47,098 nucleotides of DNA from Veillonella caviae. GTDB taxonomy: Bacteria > Bacillota > Negativicutes > Veillonellales > Veillonellaceae. The stretch spans positions 1 to 47,098 of the forward strand of contig NZ_RQUY01000015.1 of the NCBI RefSeq assembly GCF_003992125.1, written 5' to 3'. The notes under the pieces are model-generated. The model was not told the DNA's origin and searched no databases. It was given only the letters and a program-made list of their open reading frames with translations. Below, in pieces: positions 25,691 to 33,527 of the stretch. Within the stretch, counting starts at the first letter, position 1. Every line of letters begins with the position of its first letter. A program made the translations under genes and the position numbers.

Positions 25691-25951
25691 TTATTTGTTG
25701 TCTTCGAAAATTTCTTCATTGCGTGCTTCATTGATTTCTTGAGCTTCTGCCAGTACATCAGATGCAGATGCTTGCACTTTTTCTGCAGTTTCCAATACAG
25801 TTTCTTTAGCGCGAAGACCAGCAGCTACGATACCAGCATATACTTTTTTAGCATCTTTAGAAGTTAAGATTTTTAAACCTACAGTGCCCATTGCAAGACC
25901 TGCTGCAAAAAGATTAGCGTTTTTAAGATTGTTTTTGTCGAAGTTAAACAT
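25691..25951 (-). CDS. Small glycine-zipper membrane protein (DUF6110-like)
   Basis: An 86-residue protein with one hydrophobic N-terminal segment rich in small residues (LFAAGLAMGTVGLKILTS, then KKVYAGIVAAGLRA) and a long charged helix of Ala, Glu and Gln residues ending in EIFEDNK. This build resembles the family that precedes P1B ATPases, and by analogy the mycobacterial PacL proteins (a single membrane segment with glycine zipper plus a charged tail) that assist such ATPases. The C terminus has no His-rich metal motif. It lies 16 bases before the ATPase. The chaperone or assembly role is inference. Confidence 0.65.
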   Translation of the reverse strand: MFNFDKNNLKNANLFAAGLAMGTVGLKILTSKDAKKVYAGIVAAGLRAKETVLETAEKVQASASDVLAEAQEINEARNEEIFEDNK

Positions 25952-25990
25952 AGTTATGTTCCTTTCATATATAGGTAAAATATAAACTTA

Positions 25991-26027
25991 TATAAAAAGA
26001 GGAATCCCTTATAGAGACTCCTCTTTT
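25991..26027 (-). terminator. Terminator after the FeoB-associated Cys-rich gene
   Basis: The stem (25995-26003 with 26019-26027, extended inward by wobble pairs) is followed on the minus strand by TTTTTAT. It separates the Cys-rich gene from the small glycine-zipper gene, so the ATPase unit likely needs another promoter or readthrough. Confidence 0.8.
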
Positions 26028-26049
26028 ATAAACGAAATTAGTTCGCACA

Positions 26050-26253
26050 TTACTTATCGGTACGCTTAATACCAAGCGCTTGATTAGATCCATCGCAACT
26101 ACAGTTACCACCACAGCCACTCGATTCTTTCAACTTGCTAGAATCACCGCCGCCACAACCGCAGCCGCCCTGACCAGACATTTGTTTATAAATCTTGTTT
26201 CCTATATAAGCTAATGCTAATACAACTATGAGTCCTATAATCAGGTTATCCAT
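26050..26253 (-). CDS. FeoB-associated Cys-rich membrane protein
   Basis: A 67-residue protein with one N-terminal membrane helix (LIIGLIVVLALAYIGNKIY) and a cytoplasmic tail rich in Gly and Cys (GGCGCGGGDSS, SGCGGNCSCDG). Such proteins are found beside feoB in many Gram-positive-type bacteria; the cysteines may bind iron or relay redox, but the role is not established. AAGAAGGG precedes the ATG. It has its own promoter region with Fur-like sites and ends at a clear terminator. It lies downstream of feoB on the same strand. Confidence 0.82.
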   Translation of the reverse strand: MDNLIIGLIVVLALAYIGNKIYKQMSGQGGCGCGGGDSSKLKESSGCGGNCSCDGSNQALGIKRTDK

Positions 26254-26334
26254 AATAGCCCTTCTTTCTCAATATCAATTCACAATCAAGGATAAATACT
26301 GAAAAGAGCTGTCTTTTAGGGATTTCCCTTTTCT

Positions 26335-26370
26335 CATTATCATTTAACCACGGATATTGATAATTATCAA
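26335..26370 (-). promoter_or_regulatory. Fur-like promoter upstream of the Cys-rich gene
   Basis: On the minus strand TTGATA (26365-26370) and TTAAAT (26342-26347) are 17 bases apart. The perfect palindrome TTGATAATTATCAA (26357-26370) covers the -35, and TGATAATG (26335-26342) lies at the -10. Both resemble Fur-box halves (TGATAAT/ATTATCA). Iron control is inferred from this and from neighbouring feo genes. Confidence 0.55.
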
Positions 26371-26468
26371 GTAGTAATTTTAATTTTTCTATAACTAAAT
26401 CGCAATCATTAAATCTATTATGTCATAGTTTATCATAAGTAAAATAAGTAAATGTATCTATTAATGGA

Positions 26469-28829
26469 TTAGAAGCCTAATGCACGTCCAATATTGTAAA
26501 AAACAAAACATGCAATCCAAGCGAATACATTTTCATACATGAACATGAATCCAACCCATTTCCAGGAACCTGTTTCACGTTTAATAACTGCCAATGCAGC
26601 AACACATGGTGGGTAAATTAAAACGAATAGCATTAATGTTAATGCAACTAATGGTGTAAAATGCGGATCATTTTGTAAGTATGTAGTCAATGCTTCTGGA
26701 TGATCAGTATCACCACCTACTGCATAAATAGTACCCAAAGTAGATACTACAACCTCCTTAGCGGCTAAGCCAGCCACAAGGGAAACGCCGATTTTCCAAT
26801 CGAATCCCAATGGTTCAAGAATTGGATTAATGGCTTTACCAAACATCGCCGCATAAGATTGTTCCAATTTTTCAGAAGATTGCTCTTCATCAATTTTCCC
26901 ATTTTCATCTTCCATATTTACGCTATTTTTATAAAGCCCCCAAGCTGCTGGGAACAATTGCTCGTTTTGTGCTTTAATATCAGCAAATAAATCAGGTGCT
27001 TCTGAATCATCTTCTACTTCAATTTCAGGAACATCTTCCCCATTCTCTTCCGCTTCTGCTGTAGCATCTTCTACAGTTGATTTCATTTGATCAACGATAT
27101 CATTAACAACAACCTTTTGTTCCTCTGTAGTAATACCAAACTGTTGAAGTACTTGCGCATCCTTTACTTCATACGCTTGACTTACTTGTTCGTGTAGTTG
27201 ATCATAATCTTTAGAGTATTGTACATCCATTGGGTATGTAGTAATAAACCATATTAAAATAGATGTAGCTAGAATAAATGTACCTGCTTTTTTTATGTAT
27301 AAAATACCACGTTCATACATATGCATCAACGTAGCTTTTAAGGTAGGTAAATGATAAGGCGGCAATTCCATTACGAATGGTTCTGCTTCACCAGCAAATA
27401 AGAATTTACGGAAAATCTTTGCAAAAATAATACCGAAAATAATACCTGCCATATAGAATGCAAATACTACAGTCCCTGCAATTTCAGGCGCAAAGAAAGC
27501 ACCAGCAATCAAGGTGTAAACTGGTAAACGAGCAGAACAACTCATGAACGGTGTAATTAGGATAGTTACCATACGGTCTTTATAATTGTCGAGAATACGA
27601 GCACCCATGACAGACGGTACAGAGCAACCAAACCCTAATAATAGAGGAATAAAAGATTTACCATGCAAACCACAGGCACGCATTACACGGTCAATTACGA
27701 ATGCTGCACGAGCCATATACCCTGTATCTTCTAAAAAAGAAATACCAAGGAATAATAATAAAATTAATGGTACGAAGGAAAGTACTGCGCCAACACCAGC
27801 TATAATACCGTCAGAAACTAGGGATTGCAATTGACCTTCAGGGATAACTGTAACTACCCATTCTTGCAACGCAGTAAAGCCATCTTCAATCCATCCTTGA
27901 GGAATGGCACCTACCGTATTAACAAAGTTAAATAATAGCCACATGACAATCATGAAAATTGGTAAGCCCCATATACGGTGTGTCAAAATTTTATCATACC
28001 GATCAGAACGTGTTTCAGTCGTAGTTGGTAACTCAACAGTAATAGTGTTAAATACGTCTACTGCAAAACGGTGGCGATATTCTTGGAATACAACATCTAA
28101 ATCTACTTGGTCTTTTAATTCTTCACGAATAGCTTTAGCTTTTTCAAGAACTGCGCCAGTATTTTCAAGACGCATTATTTTCCCTTGTACATCTGCATCT
28201 TTTTCAAGTAGCTTAATAGCTACCCAGCGAGCTGGATATGTAATAGTAGAAACTTTTTCAATTTCTTCTTGTAATTCTACAATTTTAGGTTCAAGAATAT
28301 CACCATACGGAACAATCACATTAGGTGCTTTGTTTGCTTTTGCCGCATCAATAGTTGCACCCAGTAATGCCTCGGTGCCAACATTATTACGACCTACAGT
28401 ATGAACAATTGTAGCGCCAGTTAATTTCGACAACAATTCTGTATTATACTTAAAGCCCATATCTTCAGATACATCGGACATATTCAGAGCAATAACAATC
28501 GGTTTCTCTAATTCGATGAGTTGTGCCGCTAAATATAAGTTACGTTCTAAATTAGATGCATCAAGGACATTAACGATAACATCGGGATTATCATTAATAA
28601 TAACATCGCGAGCTACTAATTCATCTAGAGAACGAGCTGTTAAACTATATGTACCCGGCAAATCAATAAATAATAATTCATGACCATCAAATTTTGTACG
28701 GCCCTCTTTTTTCTCTACTGTAACGCCTGGATAATTACCTACATGCTGTTTTGCTCCTGTAATATTATTAAATACTGTAGTTTTACCACAATTGGGGTTA
28801 CCTGCTAGAGCAACACGAATTTGTTCCAT
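26469..28829 (-). CDS. feoB: Ferrous iron transport protein FeoB
   Basis: GTPase-coupled Fe(II) importer in the inner membrane. The G domain starts with GNPNCGKTTVFN (residues 10-21), then VGNYPGVTVEKKEG, DLPGTYS, and ALNMSD. The membrane part has paired gate regions with CSVPSVMGAR and CSARLPVY. It has 786 residues. Between two membrane segments lies an unusually long acidic loop (near 26,840-27,230; EAEENGEDVPEIEVEDDSE within). feoA lies ten bases upstream, and the Cys-rich gene follows after 215 bases. It probably belongs to the feoA promoter unit. Confidence 0.97.
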   Translation of the reverse strand: MEQIRVALAGNPNCGKTTVFNNITGAKQHVGNYPGVTVEKKEGRTKFDGHELLFIDLPGTYSLTARSLDELVARDVIINDNPDVIVNVLDASNLERNLYLAAQLIELEKPIVIALNMSDVSEDMGFKYNTELLSKLTGATIVHTVGRNNVGTEALLGATIDAAKANKAPNVIVPYGDILEPKIVELQEEIEKVSTITYPARWVAIKLLEKDADVQGKIMRLENTGAVLEKAKAIREELKDQVDLDVVFQEYRHRFAVDVFNTITVELPTTTETRSDRYDKILTHRIWGLPIFMIVMWLLFNFVNTVGAIPQGWIEDGFTALQEWVVTVIPEGQLQSLVSDGIIAGVGAVLSFVPLILLLFLGISFLEDTGYMARAAFVIDRVMRACGLHGKSFIPLLLGFGCSVPSVMGARILDNYKDRMVTILITPFMSCSARLPVYTLIAGAFFAPEIAGTVVFAFYMAGIIFGIIFAKIFRKFLFAGEAEPFVMELPPYHLPTLKATLMHMYERGILYIKKAGTFILATSILIWFITTYPMDVQYSKDYDQLHEQVSQAYEVKDAQVLQQFGITTEEQKVVVNDIVDQMKSTVEDATAEAEENGEDVPEIEVEDDSEAPDLFADIKAQNEQLFPAAWGLYKNSVNMEDENGKIDEEQSSEKLEQSYAAMFGKAINPILEPLGFDWKIGVSLVAGLAAKEVVVSTLGTIYAVGGDTDHPEALTTYLQNDPHFTPLVALTLMLFVLIYPPCVAALAVIKRETGSWKWVGFMFMYENVFAWIACFVFYNIGRALGF

Positions 28830-28839
28830 GTTGGACCTC

Positions 28840-29073
28840 CTATAAAACCTCTACATCAATCATACCAGCTTCACTTGTGCGTAGAGCTAGTTCAAAGTTT
28901 TTCACCTTAATTTCCACAGGATCTCCCAATGGAGCAAATTTAACTACTTGAATCTTTGTACCACTTACAAGCCCCATATCAATAAGACGATGTTTTACAT
29001 TACCGCTACCATGAAGTGTAACGATAGTGCCAGTTTCACCGACTTTCATATCTTTCAATTTTTTAATCGCCAT
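28840..29073 (-). CDS. feoA: Ferrous iron transport protein FeoA
   Basis: A 77-residue cytoplasmic SH3-like protein that accompanies FeoB. It has KVGETGTIVTLHG, KHRLIDMGLVSGTKIQVVKFAPLGDPVEIKV, and the LALRTSEAGMIDVEVL end, all standard. GGAGG lies before the ATG. The feoB start is ten bases downstream. The promoter at 29153-29180 stands about 80 bases upstream. Confidence 0.96.
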   Translation of the reverse strand: MAIKKLKDMKVGETGTIVTLHGSGNVKHRLIDMGLVSGTKIQVVKFAPLGDPVEIKVKNFELALRTSEAGMIDVEVL

Positions 29074-29152
29074 ATGACACCTCCTATATACCTATAACAA
29101 CCTCATATCAAATACGCCTTATTAAGAATAATACGTATTAAACCTCTAAAAC

Positions 29153-29180
29153 ATTATACCACTTTCACTCGCTATTTCAA
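29153..29180 (-). promoter_or_regulatory. Promoter of feoAB
   Basis: On the minus strand TTGAAA (29175-29180) and TATAAT (29153-29158) are separated by 16 bases. A TGATAAT half-site just upstream (near 29186-29192) and the palindrome TAATACGTATTA (29129-29140) downstream of the -10 may be regulatory. Confidence 0.6.
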
Positions 29181-29435
29181 CAAATATTATCAATTTTATA
29201 AGCCAAATTTTAAGGTGCTTATATTTTTTAATCATGTTTATTATGATTCTTCATATTATATATATTAGATAAATTCAAACTTTCTAGGTATAGTCTAAAA
29301 ATCTATATTAAATTCTAATAACTATATAAGTGTTATACAAACCAATAATTTTATCATCTATTATCAATTAGATAACTATATTTTAAATTTATCCTTATAA
29401 ATATCATAACGGCAATTCTCATTTAGCCAATCGAT

Positions 29436-29464
29436 TTGTAGGAATTCTATTTCCCATGTATAAT
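29436..29464 (+). promoter_or_regulatory. Promoter of the DEAD-box helicase gene
   Basis: TTGTAG (29436-29441) and TATAAT (29459-29464) are 17 bases apart, about 33 bases before the ATG at 29498. Confidence 0.7.
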
Positions 29465-29497
29465 TAATGTAATATATGATATAAGAAAGGACGACTT

Positions 29498-30796
29498 ATG
29501 AAATCATTTAAAACCTTAGGTGTATGTGACGCCTTAATCACAGCATTAAACAAACAAGGCATCAAAGAGCCTACACCTATTCAAGAACAGGCTATACCAG
29601 TAGCGTTCAAAGGCAACGATGTCATTGCCAAAGCCCAAACAGGTACAGGCAAAACACTCGCTTTTTTATTACCTATTTTGCAACGTGTTCACATCGATGT
29701 AAACCAAGAGCAAGTGCTCATCATCGCCCCTACGCGCGAATTAATTAAACAAATTGCAGAGGAAGCTAAAACATTAGGTGCCGTATTGGGCGTAGATATT
29801 CTCCCGCTCATCGGTGGCAAAACTATTGAAGCTCAATTACAACAACTCGGCAGACGACCTCATGTAATTGTAGGTACGCCTGGCCGATTATTAGACCATG
29901 CAAAACGAGGATCCCTACATCTGAATACAATCCGCCGTGTCGTATTAGACGAAGCTGATCAAATGTTACACATGGGGTTCTTGCCAGATATTGAACATCT
30001 TATTAGCCAAACCGATGCTAGTCGGCAATTGCTATTATTCTCGGCTACCATTCCAGATAAAATTAGAAATTTAGCTAAAGCCTATATGTCTAAACCTGTA
30101 TCTGTTACAGCAGAGGGTAAACATATCACCTTAGATGCCATCGATCAACGTGTATACATGATGAATCCCGAAGATAAAACACAGCGTCTCATCGAAATGA
30201 TCAAAGAAGATGATCCATTCTTAGCCATCGTATTTTGTAATAAACGGGAAGGCGCCATTCGCTTGTCCTACGAATTGACTGCAGCTGGACTCAATATTGC
30301 AGAAATGCATGGTGATTTGACACAAGGCCGTCGCACCCAAATCTTACGGGATTTTTCAAAAGCAAAAACGCAGATTCTTGTGGCTACCGATATTGCTGCT
30401 CGCGGTATCGATATCGAAGGTATTACCCATATATATAACTATGATGTACCACGTGATGTAGATTATTATATTCACCGTATTGGTCGTACTGGTCGTGCTG
30501 GTAATAGTGGCGTCGCAATAACCTTTGCTACCCCTTCTGAGGAAGCATGGTTGCGCCGTATTGAGCGTGCTATTCAAGCGACATTGACGAAATACACAAA
30601 GGACGGTCAAATTAAGACTAAAGGCAATGCTGGCTCAGCCCCTAAAAAAAATAAGTCTACTAATAAGCCGCAAATTACGAGTAATTACCAATCTACAAAA
30701 GCTAAAGCCCACAAAGCGCGCGGTCATAAAGGATCTAACACCCGACAACGCCGTACCTCTACTTCACAAGGTAGCCGTCGGGGTAGACGTAAATAA
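29498..30796 (+). CDS. DEAD-box RNA helicase
   Basis: ATP-dependent RNA helicase for RNA unwinding, ribosome assembly or decay. All core motifs are visible: Q motif (PTPIQEQAIP, about 25-34), AQTGTGKT (46-53), PTRELIKQ, GTPGRLLDH, DEAD (151-154), SAT, ARGIDIEG and HRIGRTGRAG. The C-terminal tail from about residue 375 is rich in Lys, Arg, Gln and Ser and probably binds RNA. It has 432 residues and resembles the CshA/DeaD group, though the subgroup is not certain. AGAAAGGA precedes the ATG. It is transcribed alone and ends before a long hairpin. Confidence 0.94.
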   Translation: MKSFKTLGVCDALITALNKQGIKEPTPIQEQAIPVAFKGNDVIAKAQTGTGKTLAFLLPILQRVHIDVNQEQVLIIAPTRELIKQIAEEAKTLGAVLGVDILPLIGGKTIEAQLQQLGRRPHVIVGTPGRLLDHAKRGSLHLNTIRRVVLDEADQMLHMGFLPDIEHLISQTDASRQLLLFSATIPDKIRNLAKAYMSKPVSVTAEGKHITLDAIDQRVYMMNPEDKTQRLIEMIKEDDPFLAIVFCNKREGAIRLSYELTAAGLNIAEMHGDLTQGRRTQILRDFSKAKTQILVATDIAARGIDIEGITHIYNYDVPRDVDYYIHRIGRTGRAGNSGVAITFATPSEEAWLRRIERAIQATLTKYTKDGQIKTKGNAGSAPKKNKSTNKPQITSNYQSTKAKAHKARGHKGSNTRQRRTSTSQGSRRGRRK

Positions 30797-30855
30797 TCAC
30801 AATCAACTCTCTAATGATTGGAAATGTCCAAAATAATCATAATGATATAAAAATA

Positions 30856-30872
30856 GGGTTATAGGACAAAAA
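30856..30872 (+). repeat. Dispersed motif TTATAGGACAAAAA, copy 2
   Basis: GGGTTATAGGACAAAAA is identical over 17 bases to 47024-47040; the GTGTGTGT tail of the other copies is absent. It lies 60 bases after the DEAD-box gene and 26 before the large hairpin. Confidence 0.6.
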
Positions 30873-30897
30873 TAACATAAAATAAAGCGTAGCTAAT

Positions 30898-30950
30898 GAA
30901 ACAGCCCCCTCAAAGTTAGATTTTTAGTCTAACTTTAAGGGGGCTGTTTC
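30898..30950. terminator. Long convergent hairpin between DEAD-box gene and topB
   Basis: Arms of 23 bp (30898-30920 and 30928-30950) pair with one C-A mismatch around a seven-base loop. It lies between convergent genes, so it probably ends both transcripts. The T tract is short on either side. Confidence 0.75.
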
Positions 30951-30969
30951 ACCTCCAGACAAAGGTATT

Positions 30970-33270
30970 CTATTTTTTATATAAACTTGGCACTCCATCG
31001 ATATCGGCGCATTGCGTCCGACAGTGAGAGCGATTACTACACACCCAAGATACGCGACCATGAGCTTCTTGTTTTACAAAATAACCTGTTTTGCACCGTG
31101 GACATTTATAATCCTTACACTCCACCTGTAAGTCTGCCATCGGTGCTGATGCATTAATTTCCTCTAGTGATTCCGTATATCGACATTTAGGAAAGTTATT
31201 ACACCCATAGAATGTTCCAAATTTTCCAGACTTCTCTACCAATTTTCCTTTACCACATTTAGGACAAGACTTTAACTCCGATAGTTCCGACTCACTGAGC
31301 CGCTTTATCGGGCTACGTCCTTGTTGAGATGTAATAGTGCGTACCACATTAGGCATCATTTTATTTCTACCTTCAGTATTTCCAAATTGTAGTTTATCAA
31401 TCAAGAGCTGCAAAAACTTAACTTGATCCGACAAAAAGGCATCAAGCGTATCCTCACCTTCACTCATCAATGATAATCGCTCTTCCCACACCGCCGTTTC
31501 ATCTGGATACAACAATTCTTCTGGCAATGCATCTACTAACAAATACCCTGTATCCGTAGGTGATAACACTTGTTTTTTACCAGATGTTTTCATAAATCCT
31601 CGTGAAATCAGCTCATCGATAATATTAGCCCTCGTCGCTTCTGTACCAATGCCAGATACGGCTTTTAATTGCTTTTTTAAATCTTCATTCTTGACAAATT
31701 TATGGATTTCTTTCATTGCCTGTAACAAAGTAGATGGTGTAAATCTTGAAGGTGGTTTCGTTTGTTTTGCTTCAATAGAAGAATCCTTATATAAAACTCC
31801 ATCATTCTTCTTCACTACTGGTAAGTGATCTGTTTCTTCTATAGCCTCTTTACCTTTTATAGACTCTGCACCTGTATCGTCAGTTAAATCTACATCATCT
31901 TCTAGATTCGTTGTTTTTTGACGTTTATACAAAAACTTCCAACCTTCGTCAATAACAACACGACCATTAGCAACAAAACGTTCCTCTTGTTGAACAACGA
32001 CGATTTTAGTTTGTTCATATAAGTGCTCACCATAAAATTGAGCTATGTAGGCTTGACTGATAAGAAAATAAATATTTCGTTCTGTCTTACTCAAAGTAGA
32101 CACATCGCAATATACCGTAGTAGGAATAATCGCGTGATGAGCAGTAATTTTCTTTTCATTCCAAGTACGAGATTTAATAGATTGATTAGCCCCTTGAGAC
32201 CAAAGTTGCAATTTTTCATCATTGCAGCGACTTAAATTTTGTAAAATAACAACTCTATCTTCATATTGGTTAGGTGGTACATATTCGCAATCTGAACGAG
32301 GGTAAGTTGTCAATTTCCGTTCATATAACTTTTGCGCTGTTTCCAATACGGTTTGTGGATCATAAGAAAATGCCTTTCCTGCCAATACTTGCAATGATGA
32401 TAGTGAAAGTGGCAGTCGTTGTGGGTCTTTCTTTTTTGATTTAGTAACGCTTTGAATAATACCTTTCGGTGAAATTGACAATTTGTGTACTAATTCATCA
32501 GCAATATTTTTATTAATAAGACGTCCATCATGATCCAGCCCTTTTTGTTCATCTGTAGGTTGCCAAGTAGTCCAGAATAAACCATTTGGATGTTCATATT
32601 GAATCTTTACAGTAAAATAATCTACTGGCTTAAACGAGTCTAACTCACGTTCTCGACGAACTACGAGTGCCAAAGTTGGGGTTTTAACGCGCCCAATAGG
32701 CAATGTTACTTTATGTCCCTTATACCGTTCTGATAATGTATAGGCCCGTGATAAATTCATACCAATTAACCAGTCTGCACGTGCCCTTGCTAATGCAGAT
32801 TGATAAAGGTTATAAAAATCCTTATTATTTCGTAAGTCGTTAAGGGCACTACGAATAGATTTTTCGTCTAATGCATTTAACAATATACGTTGTACCGGTT
32901 TCGTATTTCCTACAAAATGCAATACTTCATCAACTAGCAATTGTCCTTCTCTATCAGGGTCACCAGCGTTGACGATACTATCGGCTTTAGAGATAAGATC
33001 TTTTACTATTTCAAATTGTTGGCGACTACTATCTGTGACGAGCAATTTCCATTCAGTGGGCACTATTGGTAAATCTTGATGCCGCCAACGCACATATTGT
33101 TCGTTATAATCTCCTGGTTCTGCTTGATGCAATACATGCCCTACAACCCATGTCACTACATCATCACCTTGAATAAAGTATCCATTGCGCTTTTGTATAT
33201 TTTTATTTTCCGGTAAACACTTGCTGATTTCCCTTGCCATTGATGGCTTTTCAGCGATAAATAAACGCAT
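30970..33270 (-). CDS. topB: DNA topoisomerase III
   Basis: Type IA topoisomerase that decatenates and relaxes DNA. The Toprim domain at the N terminus has MRLFIAEKPSMA and NAGDPDREGQLL (101-112), the catalytic tyrosine is Tyr323 in TTYPRSDCEYV, and the C terminus carries two Cys4 zinc ribbons (CPKCGKGKLVEKSG to CNNFPKC, and CPRCKTGYFVK to CSNRSHCRTQC). It has 766 residues. The frame is open for 46 codons upstream, but the ATG at 33270 follows GGAGGGGGG and begins the family start. It is transcribed away from prfC. Confidence 0.95.
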   Translation of the reverse strand: MRLFIAEKPSMAREISKCLPENKNIQKRNGYFIQGDDVVTWVVGHVLHQAEPGDYNEQYVRWRHQDLPIVPTEWKLLVTDSSRQQFEIVKDLISKADSIVNAGDPDREGQLLVDEVLHFVGNTKPVQRILLNALDEKSIRSALNDLRNNKDFYNLYQSALARARADWLIGMNLSRAYTLSERYKGHKVTLPIGRVKTPTLALVVRRERELDSFKPVDYFTVKIQYEHPNGLFWTTWQPTDEQKGLDHDGRLINKNIADELVHKLSISPKGIIQSVTKSKKKDPQRLPLSLSSLQVLAGKAFSYDPQTVLETAQKLYERKLTTYPRSDCEYVPPNQYEDRVVILQNLSRCNDEKLQLWSQGANQSIKSRTWNEKKITAHHAIIPTTVYCDVSTLSKTERNIYFLISQAYIAQFYGEHLYEQTKIVVVQQEERFVANGRVVIDEGWKFLYKRQKTTNLEDDVDLTDDTGAESIKGKEAIEETDHLPVVKKNDGVLYKDSSIEAKQTKPPSRFTPSTLLQAMKEIHKFVKNEDLKKQLKAVSGIGTEATRANIIDELISRGFMKTSGKKQVLSPTDTGYLLVDALPEELLYPDETAVWEERLSLMSEGEDTLDAFLSDQVKFLQLLIDKLQFGNTEGRNKMMPNVVRTITSQQGRSPIKRLSESELSELKSCPKCGKGKLVEKSGKFGTFYGCNNFPKCRYTESLEEINASAPMADLQVECKDYKCPRCKTGYFVKQEAHGRVSWVCSNRSHCRTQCADIDGVPSLYKK

Positions 33271-33527
33271 GGTCCCCCCTCCAATTACTTTCACAAACAG
33301 TAAAACCATAGTGCAGTAAAATTTGCAGTAAAAGAAAAGAAATTTGATAAAACTTAGCCTGCTAAAGTACGGTATCATCAATAATAATACAGTATTTCGT
33401 ACAGGCATTATTTAGTGGAATAATATTATACTACAAATTCATAGTCATAACCACTAAAATAAGGTATAATCGAAAAGATATAATACATATAACGCTGTAG
33501 TAGGCGATAATTAATTGAGGTGAAGGA

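Larger units (their letters stand above)
29074..29497. other. Divergent intergenic region feoA / DEAD-box gene
   Basis: About 424 AT-rich bases between divergent genes. It holds a feoA promoter (29153-29180), a palindrome TAATACGTATTA (29129-29140), a spaced inverted repeat AATCAT/ATGATT (29230-29248), loose Fur-half matches near 29186 and 29350-29366, and the DEAD-box gene promoter (29436-29464). No open frame or RNA gene is apparent. Confidence 0.5.

Noticed and set aside
29230-29248. AATCAT/ATGATT inverted repeat as a Fur box
   Set aside because: The arms lack the TGATAAT pattern and the site lies more than 150 bases upstream of feoA.
29350-29370. Fur-like TGATAATAGATGATAA upstream of the DEAD-box gene
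   Set aside because: Only one half fits well and it is far from both promoters; AT-rich sequence gives such matches by chance.
33271-33408. Upstream extension of topB
   Set aside because: The added 46 residues precede the conserved start MRLFIAEKPS, and the strong GGAGG lies before the internal ATG.
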